Shown here: positions 17,432 through 26,684 of the stretch, piece by piece
Layout of the letters: the number at the start of each line of letters is the position of its first letter
Position numbering within the stretch: the stretch's first letter is position 1
Assembly (NCBI RefSeq): GCF_009455635.1
Contig: NZ_QPER01000002.1
Span: 1,860,001 to 1,924,000 of the forward strand
Length of the DNA: 64,000 nt
Source of the DNA: Paraburkholderia agricolaris
GTDB lineage: Bacteria; Pseudomonadota; Gammaproteobacteria; Burkholderiales; Burkholderiaceae
Direction: 5' to 3'
Notes under the pieces: model-generated
What the model was told of the DNA's origin: nothing
What the model saw: only the letters and a program-made list of their open reading frames with translations
Databases searched by the model: none
Program-made: the position numbers and the translations under genes

Positions 17432-18763
17432 TCAGCCATGCGCGGCCGGCGCGATCTGTACGAGCTGACCGGTACTCAGCGAATCGCCGGGGTTGTCGAT
17501 CACACGGTCGGTCGCGGCGAGGCCCGTGGTGATCTCCACATGCGTGCCGAAATCGCGGCCGATGTGCACCGTCCTGAGCACCGCACGGCCATTGCCGTCG
17601 ACCACGGCAACCGTCACGCCATCGGGACGAAACAGCAGCGCGCTCACCGGCAGATCGAGCGCCGGTGTGGTCGATTGCAACTGCAGATGCACCTGCGCGT
17701 AAGCGCCGGGCAGCAGCGCGCCGTCCTTGTTGTCGACGTCGACCTCGACGCGCAATGTGCGGCTCGACGGATCGATCGAGCCGCTCGTGCGGGCTACCCT
17801 GGCCGCGATGTGCCGCCCTGGATACTGCTGGGCGCTCAGATAAACGCCGGTGTCGGGCGTGACGTAGGGCGCGTCGTTCTGCGGCACGTCGACGAACACG
17901 CGCAGCACGCCGGTCTGCTGAATGTGAAACAGCTCGCCTGACATACCCGGCGTGCCGGGCGTGCCGCCCGCCGTCACCAGGCTGCCGACATCGACGTTGC
18001 GCGCGGTGATCGTGCCGTCGAACGGCGCGGTGATCTTTTCGTAGGACACCAGCTCGGCCAGATGCGCGACGTTGGCCTGCGCCGACGCCAGCATCGCGCG
18101 CCGTGCTTCCATGTCGCTGAGCTTTGTATCCGCATCCTGCTGCGCGACCGATTGGGTTTTCAGCATCTCCTGCCAACGCTGCGCCGTGGTTTTCGCGAAG
18201 TCGAAGTTGGCCTGCGCGGTGGCTTCGTCGGCACGCGCCTGGCGCAACTGTGCGTCCAGATCGGGGGCGTCGATCGTGGCGAGCGTCTGACCGGCTTTCA
18301 CCTGGGTGCCGATGTCGGCGCTCCAGTGCGCGACGTAGCCGCTCGTGCGCGCATAGATCGATGCTTCGGCAAACGGCGTCACCGCGCCGGGCAGCAGCAA
18401 TTCGTGGACAGCAGGCGCGGGGCGCGGTGAGACCACGGACACGCTGAGCACGCTTTGCGCTTGCGTCTGTTGCGTGAGCGCAGCGCTTGTATGCAAACGC
18501 GGCACGATGCCGGCGATCAGCAGCGCCGCGGCAAGGCCGGTCAATGCCAGCGGCCACATGCGGCGGCGCGGCTTCGGGCTGGCAGGCAAGTCGGCGGCGC
18601 GCGGGTCTTCGCTGGCGCTCGCCGGCTGAGCCGACCCAGCGGCATGCGCGGTGTCGGCGGCGCGGGGCGCTTCGCTGCCCCCGGCAGCCTTGGCGACGCG
18701 ATCAGCCTCGACGGCCGGTTCAACCCCGTCGCCGCGGTCGGGTGGAAGTGATGAGTTGGTCAT
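17432..18763 (-). CDS. RND efflux periplasmic adaptor (membrane fusion protein)
   Basis: A 443-residue adaptor. A cytoplasmic, Ala/Asp/Pro-rich N-terminal extension of about 68 residues precedes a single membrane anchor (about 69-90). Then come the lipoyl/barrel-sandwich half motif YARTSGYVAHWSADIGTQVK, an alpha-hairpin (about 165-225) and the second half KITAPFDGTITARNVDVGS. It bridges the inner-membrane pump and outer channel. The gene lies 21 bases after the pump gene and 27 before the channel gene, consistent with one operon. The long disordered N-tail is unusual for adaptors. Confidence 0.9.
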   Translation of the reverse strand: MTNSSLPPDRGDGVEPAVEADRVAKAAGGSEAPRAADTAHAAGSAQPASASEDPRAADLPASPKPRRRMWPLALTGLAAALLIAGIVPRLHTSAALTQQTQAQSVLSVSVVSPRPAPAVHELLLPGAVTPFAEASIYARTSGYVAHWSADIGTQVKAGQTLATIDAPDLDAQLRQARADEATAQANFDFAKTTAQRWQEMLKTQSVAQQDADTKLSDMEARRAMLASAQANVAHLAELVSYEKITAPFDGTITARNVDVGSLVTAGGTPGTPGMSGELFHIQQTGVLRVFVDVPQNDAPYVTPDTGVYLSAQQYPGRHIAARVARTSGSIDPSSRTLRVEVDVDNKDGALLPGAYAQVHLQLQSTTPALDLPVSALLFRPDGVTVAVVDGNGRAVLRTVHIGRDFGTHVEITTGLAATDRVIDNPGDSLSTGQLVQIAPAAHG

Positions 18764-18784
18764 GAGCGGGCTCTCGTCGTAGAG

Positions 18785-21700
18785 TCAAAGTGTGCGGGCG
18801 GGAACGCGGGATTCCTGGGCGGCGGTGCGAGCCGCGCGGCGTTTGTCGAGCCACGCATGCACCGCCCCGTAGACGACGGGAACAAACAGCAACGTGGACA
18901 CCGTGCCGAGCGCAAGGCCGCCAATGACGGCGCGGCCAAGCGGCGCATTCTGTTCGCCGCCGTCGCCGAGGCCGAGCGCCATGGGCAGCATGCCGATCAG
19001 CATCGCGAGCGCGGTCATCAGGACCGGCCGGAAGCGGCTGAAACCAGCCTCGAGCGCGGCTTGCAGCGGCGGCCTGCCGCCGTGGTGGAATTCACGCGCG
19101 GTGTTGATCACCAGAATGCTGTTGGCCGTGGCAATGCCGATGCACAGAATCGTGCCGGTCAGTGCCGGCACGCTCAGGCTCGTGCCGGTGCTGAACAGCA
19201 TCCACGCAATGCCCGCAAGCGAGCCCGGCAAACCGCTGATGATGATGAGCGGATCGAGCCACGACTGAAAATTGACGACCATCAGCAGATAGACGAGGGC
19301 GATCGCGAACACCAGACCGCTGGCGAGTCCGCTGAAGGAATCGTGCATCGCCTGCACCTGCCCGCGCACCACGATCGATGCACCGGGCGGCAATTGCGGG
19401 CGGATCTGATCGACCAGACGGGTTACGTCAGCCGCCACACCGCCGAGATCGCGCCCTTGTGCCGACGCGAAGATATCGAGCACCGGTTGCACGTTGTAGT
19501 GCGAGACGACGGCTTGCTGCGTGCCGCGCGTCAGCGTGCTCAGCGCGCCGAGCAGGTTCTGCGGCGCGGGGCCGTTGCCGGTCGGCGCAATGGACGCTGC
19601 CGCCGCGCCCGTACTGGCGGCGCCGCTCTGCGCCACGGGAATATTGGCGAGCGCCTGCAGCGAGTTGATGTCGTACTGCGGCATCATCGCCATCAGCGGA
19701 TAGCTGACGCCGTTGTGCGGATCGAGCCAGAAATTCGGCGTGGTTTGCGAACTGCCGGAAAGCGCGATCAGCAGATTCTGCGACACGTCGCGTTGCAACA
19801 GGCCGGCCTGAATTGCCCGGGTACGGTCGACATTCACGTTGATCGCGGGTTCGTCGCCCGGTTGCTGGATGCGTGCATCGACGAGGCCGCGCACACCGCG
19901 CAGTTGTTCGAGCAAGCGGTTCGCCACGACGCGATTGGCGTCGAGCTTGTTGCCGACGATCTGGATATCGATCGGCGCGGGCAGGCCGAAATTCAGAATC
20001 TGGCTGACGATGTCGGCGGGCAGGAACGCAAACGTAACGCCGGGGAAATCTTTCGATAGCACGCTGCGCAGCGTCGCCACATAGGCGGCCGTGGGTTTGT
20101 GTCCGGCGGCGAGCGTGATCATCACGTCGGCGTCTTCCGGGCCGATCGGATCGGATGAATCGTAGGTCAGGTTGATGCCGCTCACCGGCACACCGACGTT
20201 ATCGAGCATGGCTGCGAGTTCCTGCTTCGGGATCACGCTGCGCACGCGGGCTTCGACTTCATCGGTGATGCGCGCGGTATCTTCGATGCGCGTGCCGGTC
20301 GGCGCACGCAAATGCAGGCGAATTTCGCCGGTATCGACAGCAGGGAAGAAATCGCGGCCGGCGAATGGCACGAGAGCCAGCGAGCCGATACACAGCAACA
20401 GGAAGATGGCGATGAACCGGCGCGGCGTCGCGATCACCGAGCCGAGTACGCCACGATAGCGTTCGCGCAACCTCTCGAAGCGATGTTCGAAGGCAGCCTG
20501 GAAGCGGATCAGGCGCGCAATCGGGCCGTTACCCGTGACCGGCGCATTACTGCGCGCACGCATCAGGTACATCGCGAGGGTCGGCACCAGCGTACGCGAG
20601 AAGAAGTACGACGCGATCATCGCGAATACCACCGCTTCGGCGAGCGGCACGAACAGATAACGCGCCACGCCGGAAAGCAGGAACATCGGCACGAACACGA
20701 TGCAGATAGACAGTGTCGAGACGAACGTCGGCACGGCGATTTCGCCGGAGCCGTTCAGAATCGCGTCGTGCAGCGGCTCGCCGTTTTCCAGATGATGGGT
20801 AATGTTTTCAATCGCGACCGTGGCATCGTCGACGAGAATCCCCACCGCGAGCGCGAGCCCGCCGAGCGTCATGATGTTGATGGTCTGGCCGAGCGCGGAC
20901 AGCGCGATCAGCGAGGTCAGGACCGCAAGCGGAATCGACACCGCGATGATCAGCGTGGCGCGCCAACTGCCGAGAAACAGCAGGATCATCAACGCGGTCA
21001 ACGCGGCGGCGATCACGGCCTCGCGCGCCACGCCCACCACCGCCGACTTCACGAACACCGATTGATCGGACAACGCGGTGATATGCAGCGCGCTCGGCAA
21101 ACCGGCGGCGATATGCGGCAGCATCGCCTTGACTTGCTGGATGATGGTCAACGTCGACGTGCTGCCGGATTTTTCGATGGTGAGGAGCGCGGCGCGTTTG
21201 CCGTCGCTGCGCACGATGTTGGTTTGCGGCGCGTAGCCGTCGCGCACATGGGCGACGTCGCGCACGTACACCACGCCGCCGGCCACGGTCTTGATCGGCA
21301 GGTCGTTCAGCGCGGCCACCGTGTCGGTGCTGCCGTTCATCTGGACGTTGTATTCCTTCGTGCCGATCTTGGCGGTGCCGCCCGGCAGGATCAGATTCTG
21401 TGCGTTGACGGCGTTAACCACGTCGAGCGGGGCAAGACCTTTGGCTTGCAGGGCGCGCGGATCGATATCGACCATGATCTGGCGCACCTTGCCACCGAAC
21501 GGCAGCGGTACCGATGCGCCTTGCACCGTCGCCAGTTGGGTGCGGATCTGGCTGTTGCCGAGGTCGTAGAGCTGCTGTTCGGACAGCGTATTGCTGGAGA
21601 GTCCGAGTTGCAGGATCGGCACTGTCGACGCGTTGTACGTAATGATGTTCGGCGGCAGGGTGCCGGGCGGCAGCACGCGCAGGATCGATGCGGAATTGGA

Positions 21701-22030
21701 GGCCGCCTCGGCGATCGCGCGATTGATGTCCGCGCCGGGATGAAAGAAGATCTTTACGACCGAGACACCATTCAGCGATTGCGACTCGATGTGCTCGATA
21801 TCGTCGACGTCGGAGGTGAGCGCACGTTCATAGTTCGACGTGATGCGGTTGGCCATGTCCTGGGCAGAAAAGCCGTTGTACGTCCAGACGATGCTGACCA
21901 CCGGGATGTTGATGTTCGGAAAGATATCGGTCGGCGTGCGGAGTATCGCGAGCGGCCCGACGATAAAGATCAACACCGCGAGAACCACGAAGGTATATGG
22001 GCGGCGCAGCGCGAGCTTGACGATCCACAT
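18785..22030 (-). CDS. RND efflux transporter, inner-membrane pump
   Basis: A 1081-residue RND permease with the usual 12 transmembrane helices and two large periplasmic loops. Visible signatures are TDIFPNINIPVVSIVWTYNG after TM1, the TM4 proton-relay segment GGLALAVGILVDDATVAIEN with its two aspartates, and LPGSLAGIAWMLFSTG and GILCIGIATANS-like helices in the second half. It lacks the Met-rich/charged sites of CusA, so a drug or organic substrate is more likely than a metal, although the neighbouring regulators are of the metal type. It is the first gene of the pump-adaptor-channel operon. Confidence 0.9.
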   Translation of the reverse strand: MWIVKLALRRPYTFVVLAVLIFIVGPLAILRTPTDIFPNINIPVVSIVWTYNGFSAQDMANRITSNYERALTSDVDDIEHIESQSLNGVSVVKIFFHPGADINRAIAEAASNSASILRVLPPGTLPPNIITYNASTVPILQLGLSSNTLSEQQLYDLGNSQIRTQLATVQGASVPLPFGGKVRQIMVDIDPRALQAKGLAPLDVVNAVNAQNLILPGGTAKIGTKEYNVQMNGSTDTVAALNDLPIKTVAGGVVYVRDVAHVRDGYAPQTNIVRSDGKRAALLTIEKSGSTSTLTIIQQVKAMLPHIAAGLPSALHITALSDQSVFVKSAVVGVAREAVIAAALTALMILLFLGSWRATLIIAVSIPLAVLTSLIALSALGQTINIMTLGGLALAVGILVDDATVAIENITHHLENGEPLHDAILNGSGEIAVPTFVSTLSICIVFVPMFLLSGVARYLFVPLAEAVVFAMIASYFFSRTLVPTLAMYLMRARSNAPVTGNGPIARLIRFQAAFEHRFERLRERYRGVLGSVIATPRRFIAIFLLLCIGSLALVPFAGRDFFPAVDTGEIRLHLRAPTGTRIEDTARITDEVEARVRSVIPKQELAAMLDNVGVPVSGINLTYDSSDPIGPEDADVMITLAAGHKPTAAYVATLRSVLSKDFPGVTFAFLPADIVSQILNFGLPAPIDIQIVGNKLDANRVVANRLLEQLRGVRGLVDARIQQPGDEPAINVNVDRTRAIQAGLLQRDVSQNLLIALSGSSQTTPNFWLDPHNGVSYPLMAMMPQYDINSLQALANIPVAQSGAASTGAAAASIAPTGNGPAPQNLLGALSTLTRGTQQAVVSHYNVQPVLDIFASAQGRDLGGVAADVTRLVDQIRPQLPPGASIVVRGQVQAMHDSFSGLASGLVFAIALVYLLMVVNFQSWLDPLIIISGLPGSLAGIAWMLFSTGTSLSVPALTGTILCIGIATANSILVINTAREFHHGGRPPLQAALEAGFSRFRPVLMTALAMLIGMLPMALGLGDGGEQNAPLGRAVIGGLALGTVSTLLFVPVVYGAVHAWLDKRRAARTAAQESRVPARTL

Positions 22031-22155
22031 GACGGTTTCCTGAAAAGAGGCGGAGGGAGGCGAGCGTCCTGCTGGAGCGCCTGGCGGCGCGCGACGCGGG
22101 CTTCTTGATGAGTCAGGAGTGTGGGGGAGGGGCGCTTACCGGGGGCGGTCCGGTA

Positions 22156-22234
22156 GATTACCGTTCTGTTATCTGCGGTTCTTCTTTTGAGTGCTTTGGT
22201 TTAAGCGCGACGCATAGATAACAAAACGGTAATC
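22156..22234. promoter_or_regulatory. Paired inverted operator between RND operon and DUF4148 gene
   Basis: GATTACCGTTCTGTTATCT (22156-22174) recurs in inverted orientation at 22216-22234 with a single mismatch, 41 bases apart. Each arm contains two direct half-sites of the form xTTAyC spaced exactly 11 bases, the arrangement bound by OmpR-family regulator dimers. The arms therefore look like two response-regulator sites facing the divergent RND operon and the DUF4148 gene. Confidence 0.75.
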
Positions 22235-22322
22235 CGCGGGTCAGTGCTCCGACAGCTGAAATGACAAGAATAGGAAACGTGGTTCAGGCCACTCATTTCT
22301 TGCACTTCACCGGAGAGACATC

Positions 22323-22610
22323 ATGAAACTGCTTACCGCTATTGCTGTTGCCGCGCTTAGTTTGCCGTTTGGCGCGAATGCGTTTGCGCAATCCAATCCG
22401 TCAGGACTCACGCGGGCTGAGGTTATGGCTCAGTTGCAGCAGGCTCAGGCTGAAGGGCTCGTGCCGGCGCCCAATAACGACTACCCACCTACGGCAGCGG
22501 AGATTGCGCGCAATCGGGAGCTTTATGCCATTCAGCATCACACGGATGGCGCTGGCGCGGTCAATACAGCTGGGGTACCTGCTGCGGATGCTGGGTCGGC
22601 TTCTAACTGA
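22323..22610 (+). CDS. DUF4148 domain-containing small secreted protein
   Basis: A 95-residue protein with a signal peptide (about 1-22, cleavage after AFA) and the DUF4148 core (GLTRAEVMAQLQQAQAEGLVP, then PPTAAEIARNRELYA). Such proteins are frequent and duplicated in Burkholderia and relatives, periplasmic and of unknown function. It is divergent from the RND operon and shares the paired operator with it, so it is probably in the same regulon. An AGAG lies about six bases before the ATG. Confidence 0.85.
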   Translation: MKLLTAIAVAALSLPFGANAFAQSNPSGLTRAEVMAQLQQAQAEGLVPAPNNDYPPTAAEIARNRELYAIQHHTDGAGAVNTAGVPAADAGSASN

Positions 22611-22709
22611 TGCCCGGTCTGCTTCCCTACGGCGTGGGCTTGTTTGATTTCTTATTGGTTTATCAGCGCCGCCCCGTGCGGGGTACTGCTCTCAATCATG
22701 CGATCAAGC

Positions 22710-22733
22710 GGGCCACGCCGCGCGACGTGGCCC
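22710..22733. terminator. GC-rich hairpin between convergent genes
   Basis: GGGCCACG and CGTGGCCC form a perfect 8-base-pair stem with an 8-base loop between the DUF4148 and flotillin genes. There is no T run, so this may be a weak or factor-dependent terminator. Confidence 0.35.
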
Positions 22734-22766
22734 TGGGTGGCCCTGGTGGTCCTACTAAAGACCGCG

Positions 22767-24527
22767 TTACTGCTGGGCTGCGCGCTTGTGCAGGGTGTCC
22801 AGCGTAGCGCCGTCCACCGAGCCCGCCGCTGCCGGATGCTCTGCTGCGTGATTCGGCGCGGCCGCGAGACCCGGCACCAGTCCTTGCAGCGATCCGCCTG
22901 ACAAACCAATCTCGTTCAGCAACGAGTCGATGAGCGGTGCATGCGCCCGGTACGACAACGCCGCGGACATCGCCTGCTCAGCCAGATTGTTGCCATTGTG
23001 TCCGGACACCGGACCCGACGCACCGTCGGCGCCGCCGTTGCCGGCATTGCGGTTTAATCCGTCTACCTGAATGATCTTGATCCCTTCGATTGCCTTCATC
23101 GGCTCGACGGTCTGCTGGATCACGCCGGGAAGCGCCTGCAACAGCGCGAGCTTGAACTTCAGGCTTGCCTGATCCGACGACAGCGCGTTGATAGCGTCAT
23201 TGAGCGCACGTTGTGCCTCAGCTTCCGCGAGCCCCTTCTTGCGGGCGGCTTCAGCCAGTTCCACAATCGCGGTGGCCTGCATCTGCGCGGCCTCGCGCTC
23301 GGCGCGCGCCTGGGTCGTGACGTGCACGGCATTGGTTTCAGCTTCCTGCGCTGCCTCGATCAGCGCAACCCGCTTGGCACGATCAGCCTCCGCGGTCCGG
23401 CGGGTGGTTTCCACCAGTTGCTCGGCCTTGACCGCTTCCGCAAGCGCCTCGTTGGCTCGCGCCTGAGCCTGGGATTGCGCTTCCGATTTTGTGGCGATCA
23501 CAATGGCCTTGTCCTGCGCGGCGATTTCGGTCACCTTGGCCTGCTCGATGGCGGCCATCTGGGTCACCCTGGTCTGCTCGATCTCCTTGACGCGAACCTC
23601 GCGCTCGGCTTCTACCTTGCGTGTACGGACTGCCTGTTCACGCTGGATCTCCGATTCCTGCACCTGCCGTTCCGCCACGATCCGGCTCTGCTCGGCCTCC
23701 TGGTGACGCTCGGCCTCGTAGGCGGCGATCCGCGCGCTCTGTTCGGCGGTGCGCGTTTTCACCTGCTGTTCCTGCTCGAGCTTCATGAACGATTCCTGCT
23801 GCTCGATTTCCAGCTTTCGCGCAAGCGCGTCGCGATTTTTTTCGCGAACCGAGACCTCGGTATCCTGCTCGACTTCGTTTCGTTCCTTGCGCCGGCGCTC
23901 CGTTTCCTGCGTGAGCTTTGTCAGGCCTTCCGCGTCGAACGCATTGTTCGGGTCGAAGAATTCTTTCGATGTCTGGTTGAAGTTGGTCAGCGATACGCTT
24001 TCCAGTTCCAGACCGTTCTTGGTCAGATCTTCCGCGACGGTGTTCTGTACGCCCTGCACGAATTTCTCCCGGGCGTCCTGCAGATCCTGCATCGTCATCT
24101 GCGCGGCCGTGGAGCGCAGCGCGTCGACGAACTTGTCGTCGACCAGCGCGCGCAGGTTTTCGGGAGCCTGTGTCCGTTGACCGAGCGTCTGCGCGGCGGT
24201 CGAAATACCCTCGGCCGTCGGCTTCACGCGCACGAAGAACGCAACCACGACGTCGACGCGCATACGATCCTTGGTGATCAGGCTGTCGCGCGTCGCACGG
24301 CTGACCTCGAGCTTCAGCGTGTTCATGTTGATCGGAATGACCTCATGGAACACGGGCAGCACGACTGCGCCACCGCTCATGATCACTTTCTGCCCACCGA
24401 GGCCGGTTCGCACAAATGCGCGTTCAGCCGAGGCGCGGACATAAAGGCGCGCAAAGATCAGGCCAATGACGCACAGGCCAACCACCACGGCGAGGCCAAT
24501 GCCGCCCCAAAAAATGATCGAATCCAT
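22767..24527 (-). CDS. Flotillin family protein (YqiK-like)
   Basis: A 586-residue membrane-scaffold protein. One N-terminal transmembrane helix (about residues 5-27) is followed by the SPFH/band-7 domain (about 35-200, with ERAFVRTGLGGQKVIMSGG and RMRVDVVVAFFVRVKP). A very long coiled coil rich in Glu, Ala and Arg runs from about 200 to 440, and a flotillin C-terminal domain follows. It would oligomerise on the inner membrane in lipid microdomains. The YqiJ-like gene just upstream is the usual partner. The GGGGAG sequence upstream is 13 bases from the ATG, slightly long for a ribosome-binding site. Confidence 0.88.
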   Translation of the reverse strand: MDSIIFWGGIGLAVVVGLCVIGLIFARLYVRASAERAFVRTGLGGQKVIMSGGAVVLPVFHEVIPINMNTLKLEVSRATRDSLITKDRMRVDVVVAFFVRVKPTAEGISTAAQTLGQRTQAPENLRALVDDKFVDALRSTAAQMTMQDLQDAREKFVQGVQNTVAEDLTKNGLELESVSLTNFNQTSKEFFDPNNAFDAEGLTKLTQETERRRKERNEVEQDTEVSVREKNRDALARKLEIEQQESFMKLEQEQQVKTRTAEQSARIAAYEAERHQEAEQSRIVAERQVQESEIQREQAVRTRKVEAEREVRVKEIEQTRVTQMAAIEQAKVTEIAAQDKAIVIATKSEAQSQAQARANEALAEAVKAEQLVETTRRTAEADRAKRVALIEAAQEAETNAVHVTTQARAEREAAQMQATAIVELAEAARKKGLAEAEAQRALNDAINALSSDQASLKFKLALLQALPGVIQQTVEPMKAIEGIKIIQVDGLNRNAGNGGADGASGPVSGHNGNNLAEQAMSAALSYRAHAPLIDSLLNEIGLSGGSLQGLVPGLAAAPNHAAEHPAAAGSVDGATLDTLHKRAAQQ

Positions 24528-24612
24528 ATTGATTGTCGAACTCCCCTAAAAAAGATGGGCATTGCAAAACAGCGGGAGCCCGCGCGCGTTGCGCGGGTCA
24601 CCCGACAGGCAG

Positions 24613-25269
24613 CTAAAGCAGATCCGAACGGCCAATGATTACGGCGCGGTACAGCGACCCAGAGACATGCGACACGATCGCCACTGTCGTGCCCCGGACA
24701 AAAGACTGGCCGGCCCTATCCGGCTCGACGCGAACGTAGTGCGGCTGACCGAATCTATCCACGAGGCGCGCTTCCGCGGGGGTGCCGACGGAGGCTTCAC
24801 CGGTCACGATCTGCGCCGGCAGCCCAATGAAATCGATCTCGGATACGGCGGACGATTCGGTCTGCGGCACAAAGCGGGCGACAAGGCCGCCGGTTTGCCG
24901 GACGAGGGGCAGCGAGCCAAGTGCGGAGATCACGCTCGCCAGTGCCGGCGGCAGCATGAACCCGGCGAGTGCATGCAGCAGCGATTGCACGAGCAAGCCG
25001 ACGACCGAAAAACTCAGCAGAAATAAAATGAGCAGAACCAGAAGGGGCACCCGGCCGACGTGCAGCCAGCCGAGAAACTGGCCTACGATACCCACGCCGG
25101 CATCTGCACCGGAATGGTCAAGGCCGAAATGCGTGACGAGAAGACTGCCTGCATGCTCGGTGACACTCATTCCGAACAGGAGTGTGAGGCCCTCCAGTAA
25201 GCCAATCACAATCATCAACCCGATCGCGGTTACGAAGGGGGCGTTTCCTGGCAGCAGCAGTAAGCTCAT
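24613..25269 (-). CDS. YqiJ-like OB-fold membrane protein (flotillin partner, NfeD-like)
   Basis: A 218-residue protein with three hydrophobic segments (about residues 8-28, 60-85, 90-115) and a C-terminal beta-rich OB-fold (about 150-210, with GLPAQIVTGEASVGTPAEARL). This is the layout of E. coli YqiJ, encoded with the flotillin YqiK, and of NfeD proteins generally. It lies 85 bases upstream of the flotillin gene on the same strand. The ATG at 25269 was preferred to one 13 codons upstream because the membrane segment starts there. Confidence 0.82.
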   Translation of the reverse strand: MSLLLLPGNAPFVTAIGLMIVIGLLEGLTLLFGMSVTEHAGSLLVTHFGLDHSGADAGVGIVGQFLGWLHVGRVPLLVLLILFLLSFSVVGLLVQSLLHALAGFMLPPALASVISALGSLPLVRQTGGLVARFVPQTESSAVSEIDFIGLPAQIVTGEASVGTPAEARLVDRFGQPHYVRVEPDRAGQSFVRGTTVAIVSHVSGSLYRAVIIGRSDLL

Positions 25270-25856
25270 GATTGTCGATCCCCGTAACAGACGCGCCAGG
25301 CTTCGCACCGACTGGCTTGTTGTTCACCCTTGTCAGCTACGCGATACGTCCGCGAACGCGTTTTTTCTTGCGGCGTCTTGTCAGGTATTCAGGTATCCGT
25401 GAGTTGACGAATCGGTACTTAAAGATAAAAGCCTATCCGACTTATCAAAGGTTCTCGCGGCAGCCTGAAAGGGATATTCCAGCTAAATGAAGCAGGCCGG
25501 GCAACAGACAGCGCAAGTTTGATCATTCCAAAGAAGACCTGGAGTCGCACGAATTGAAACGGCTTTTCTGTAAAATTTTATGATCTTTACATAGAACTTT
25601 AACGGCCCATTGGCTTGATACGCGTGGCTCCGCCAATAAAGTCTTTGTTATCAAAGCGATTATGTATTGCGTCAGGTGCGGTAGCGGTCGTGCTAAGAGA
25701 ATTGTTGCCGCTCAGTATAAGTGGCTTTGGTAAAAATGGCGAGAACGACTCGGCCAGAGTATCTGGCCTGGTCGGATTAAGAACTGACGACGGGCTACAG
25801 CGCGAGGCAAGGTATTATTATCGCCCCGCATTCAACGTGAATGGGCAAGGCTTCAT
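25270..25856. other. Intergenic region of about 590 bases
   Basis: The stretch is relatively AT-rich from about 25380 on and lies upstream of the YqiJ gene and beyond the 3' end of the Tat-exported protein gene. An open frame at 25615-25983 has poor codon usage and overlaps the real gene, so I do not call it. I see no RNA gene or repeat. Confidence 0.5.
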
Positions 25857-26618
25857 TCAGGCCAAACCCAGCGCCCAATCCACCGCTGCATCAAACAGGC
25901 TGTTACCCGCCGGCGAGAGGTTGCCGAAGGTGTCGTTGTTCAGGAAGAACATCACGCGCCGGGCCGGCGCCAGCGACTCGTAGTCCATCGTGGCGCCTTT
26001 CTCATACGCGAAGATCGCCGCCTTTTCCGGCTGGCCATACAGCGTTGCAATGGTCGTCGCGCCTAAGCCCGGTTTGCCCCAGCTCATCGCGCCCTGCTTG
26101 ACGTAGACGTTCGTCACACCCGCCGGCAAGCCGGCTGCAATGGGGTGGGGCGCGTTGACCAGCCACAGGTAACGCTCCTTTTCCGCTTCGCCAAAATCGA
26201 CGTCGTGACGCTTGCCCGTCATCGCGAAGTCGTCGAGCAAATCGTTTTCCCATGTCAATAACGGTTTGGCCAGGTAGCGCCAGCCTCCCGCTACCTGTTT
26301 CGAGGAGACCGTCGATGAAATGACGACCAGGTCCGCGTCGCCCACCGCCTCGGGCGGTTGCGCCTGATCCAGCATGCGTACGCTATAGCCGCGCGCGTTC
26401 AGGTGCGCCGCGATCTTCTGGTCGACGGGCACGCTCGGGCCATTCAGTTGCACGAGCATCACGACTTTCTTGCCCGCGCGCGGATCGCTCGCTGCGGCGC
26501 GCGCGACGGGTGTCGTGACCGCCAGCAACGCACCGAGGCTCGCTGCGGTGGTGAGAAAGGTCCGGCGTTTGCGGGCAGGCGCCACGCCCTTGTTAGCGCG
26601 ACGGTTCCAGAGTTTCAT
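25857..26618 (-). CDS. Tat-exported protein of unknown function in siderophore operon
   Basis: A 253-residue protein with a twin-arginine signal (RKRRTFLTTAAS, residues about 18-30, then a hydrophobic stretch and cleavage near ARA). The mature part alternates strands and helices like a glutamine-amidotransferase-like (ThuA-type) Rossmann domain: VVMLVQLNGPSVPVDQKI, DADLVVISSTVSS, then ALSPAGNS-like ends. I do not recognise a specific family. It follows the TonB receptor by 66 bases on the same strand, so it is likely part of the iron-uptake operon, perhaps a periplasmic ferric-siderophore handling protein. GGGAG lies six bases before the ATG. Confidence 0.65.
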   Translation of the reverse strand: MKLWNRRANKGVAPARKRRTFLTTAASLGALLAVTTPVARAAASDPRAGKKVVMLVQLNGPSVPVDQKIAAHLNARGYSVRMLDQAQPPEAVGDADLVVISSTVSSKQVAGGWRYLAKPLLTWENDLLDDFAMTGKRHDVDFGEAEKERYLWLVNAPHPIAAGLPAGVTNVYVKQGAMSWGKPGLGATTIATLYGQPEKAAIFAYEKGATMDYESLAPARRVMFFLNNDTFGNLSPAGNSLFDAAVDWALGLA

Positions 26619-26684
26619 AGTGACTCCCATCTTCTGTTGATCCATTGAACCCACGTTTCGTGCGCACGGTGTCGGTGCGCACGC

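Noticed and set aside
20312..22108. A 598-codon open frame antisense to the RND pump gene
   Set aside because: High-GC codon bias of the pump gene leaves the antisense frame open; the translation is rich in Arg, His and Asp with no domain, and the pump is certain.
23211..24638. A 475-codon open frame antisense to the flotillin gene
   Set aside because: It mirrors the coiled-coil codons of flotillin and shows Leu/Arg-rich low-complexity sequence; no ribosome-binding site or family.
25615..25983. A 122-codon open frame upstream of and into the Tat-protein gene region
   Set aside because: Codon usage is poor, no ribosome-binding site is seen, and it overlaps the supported gene on the other strand.
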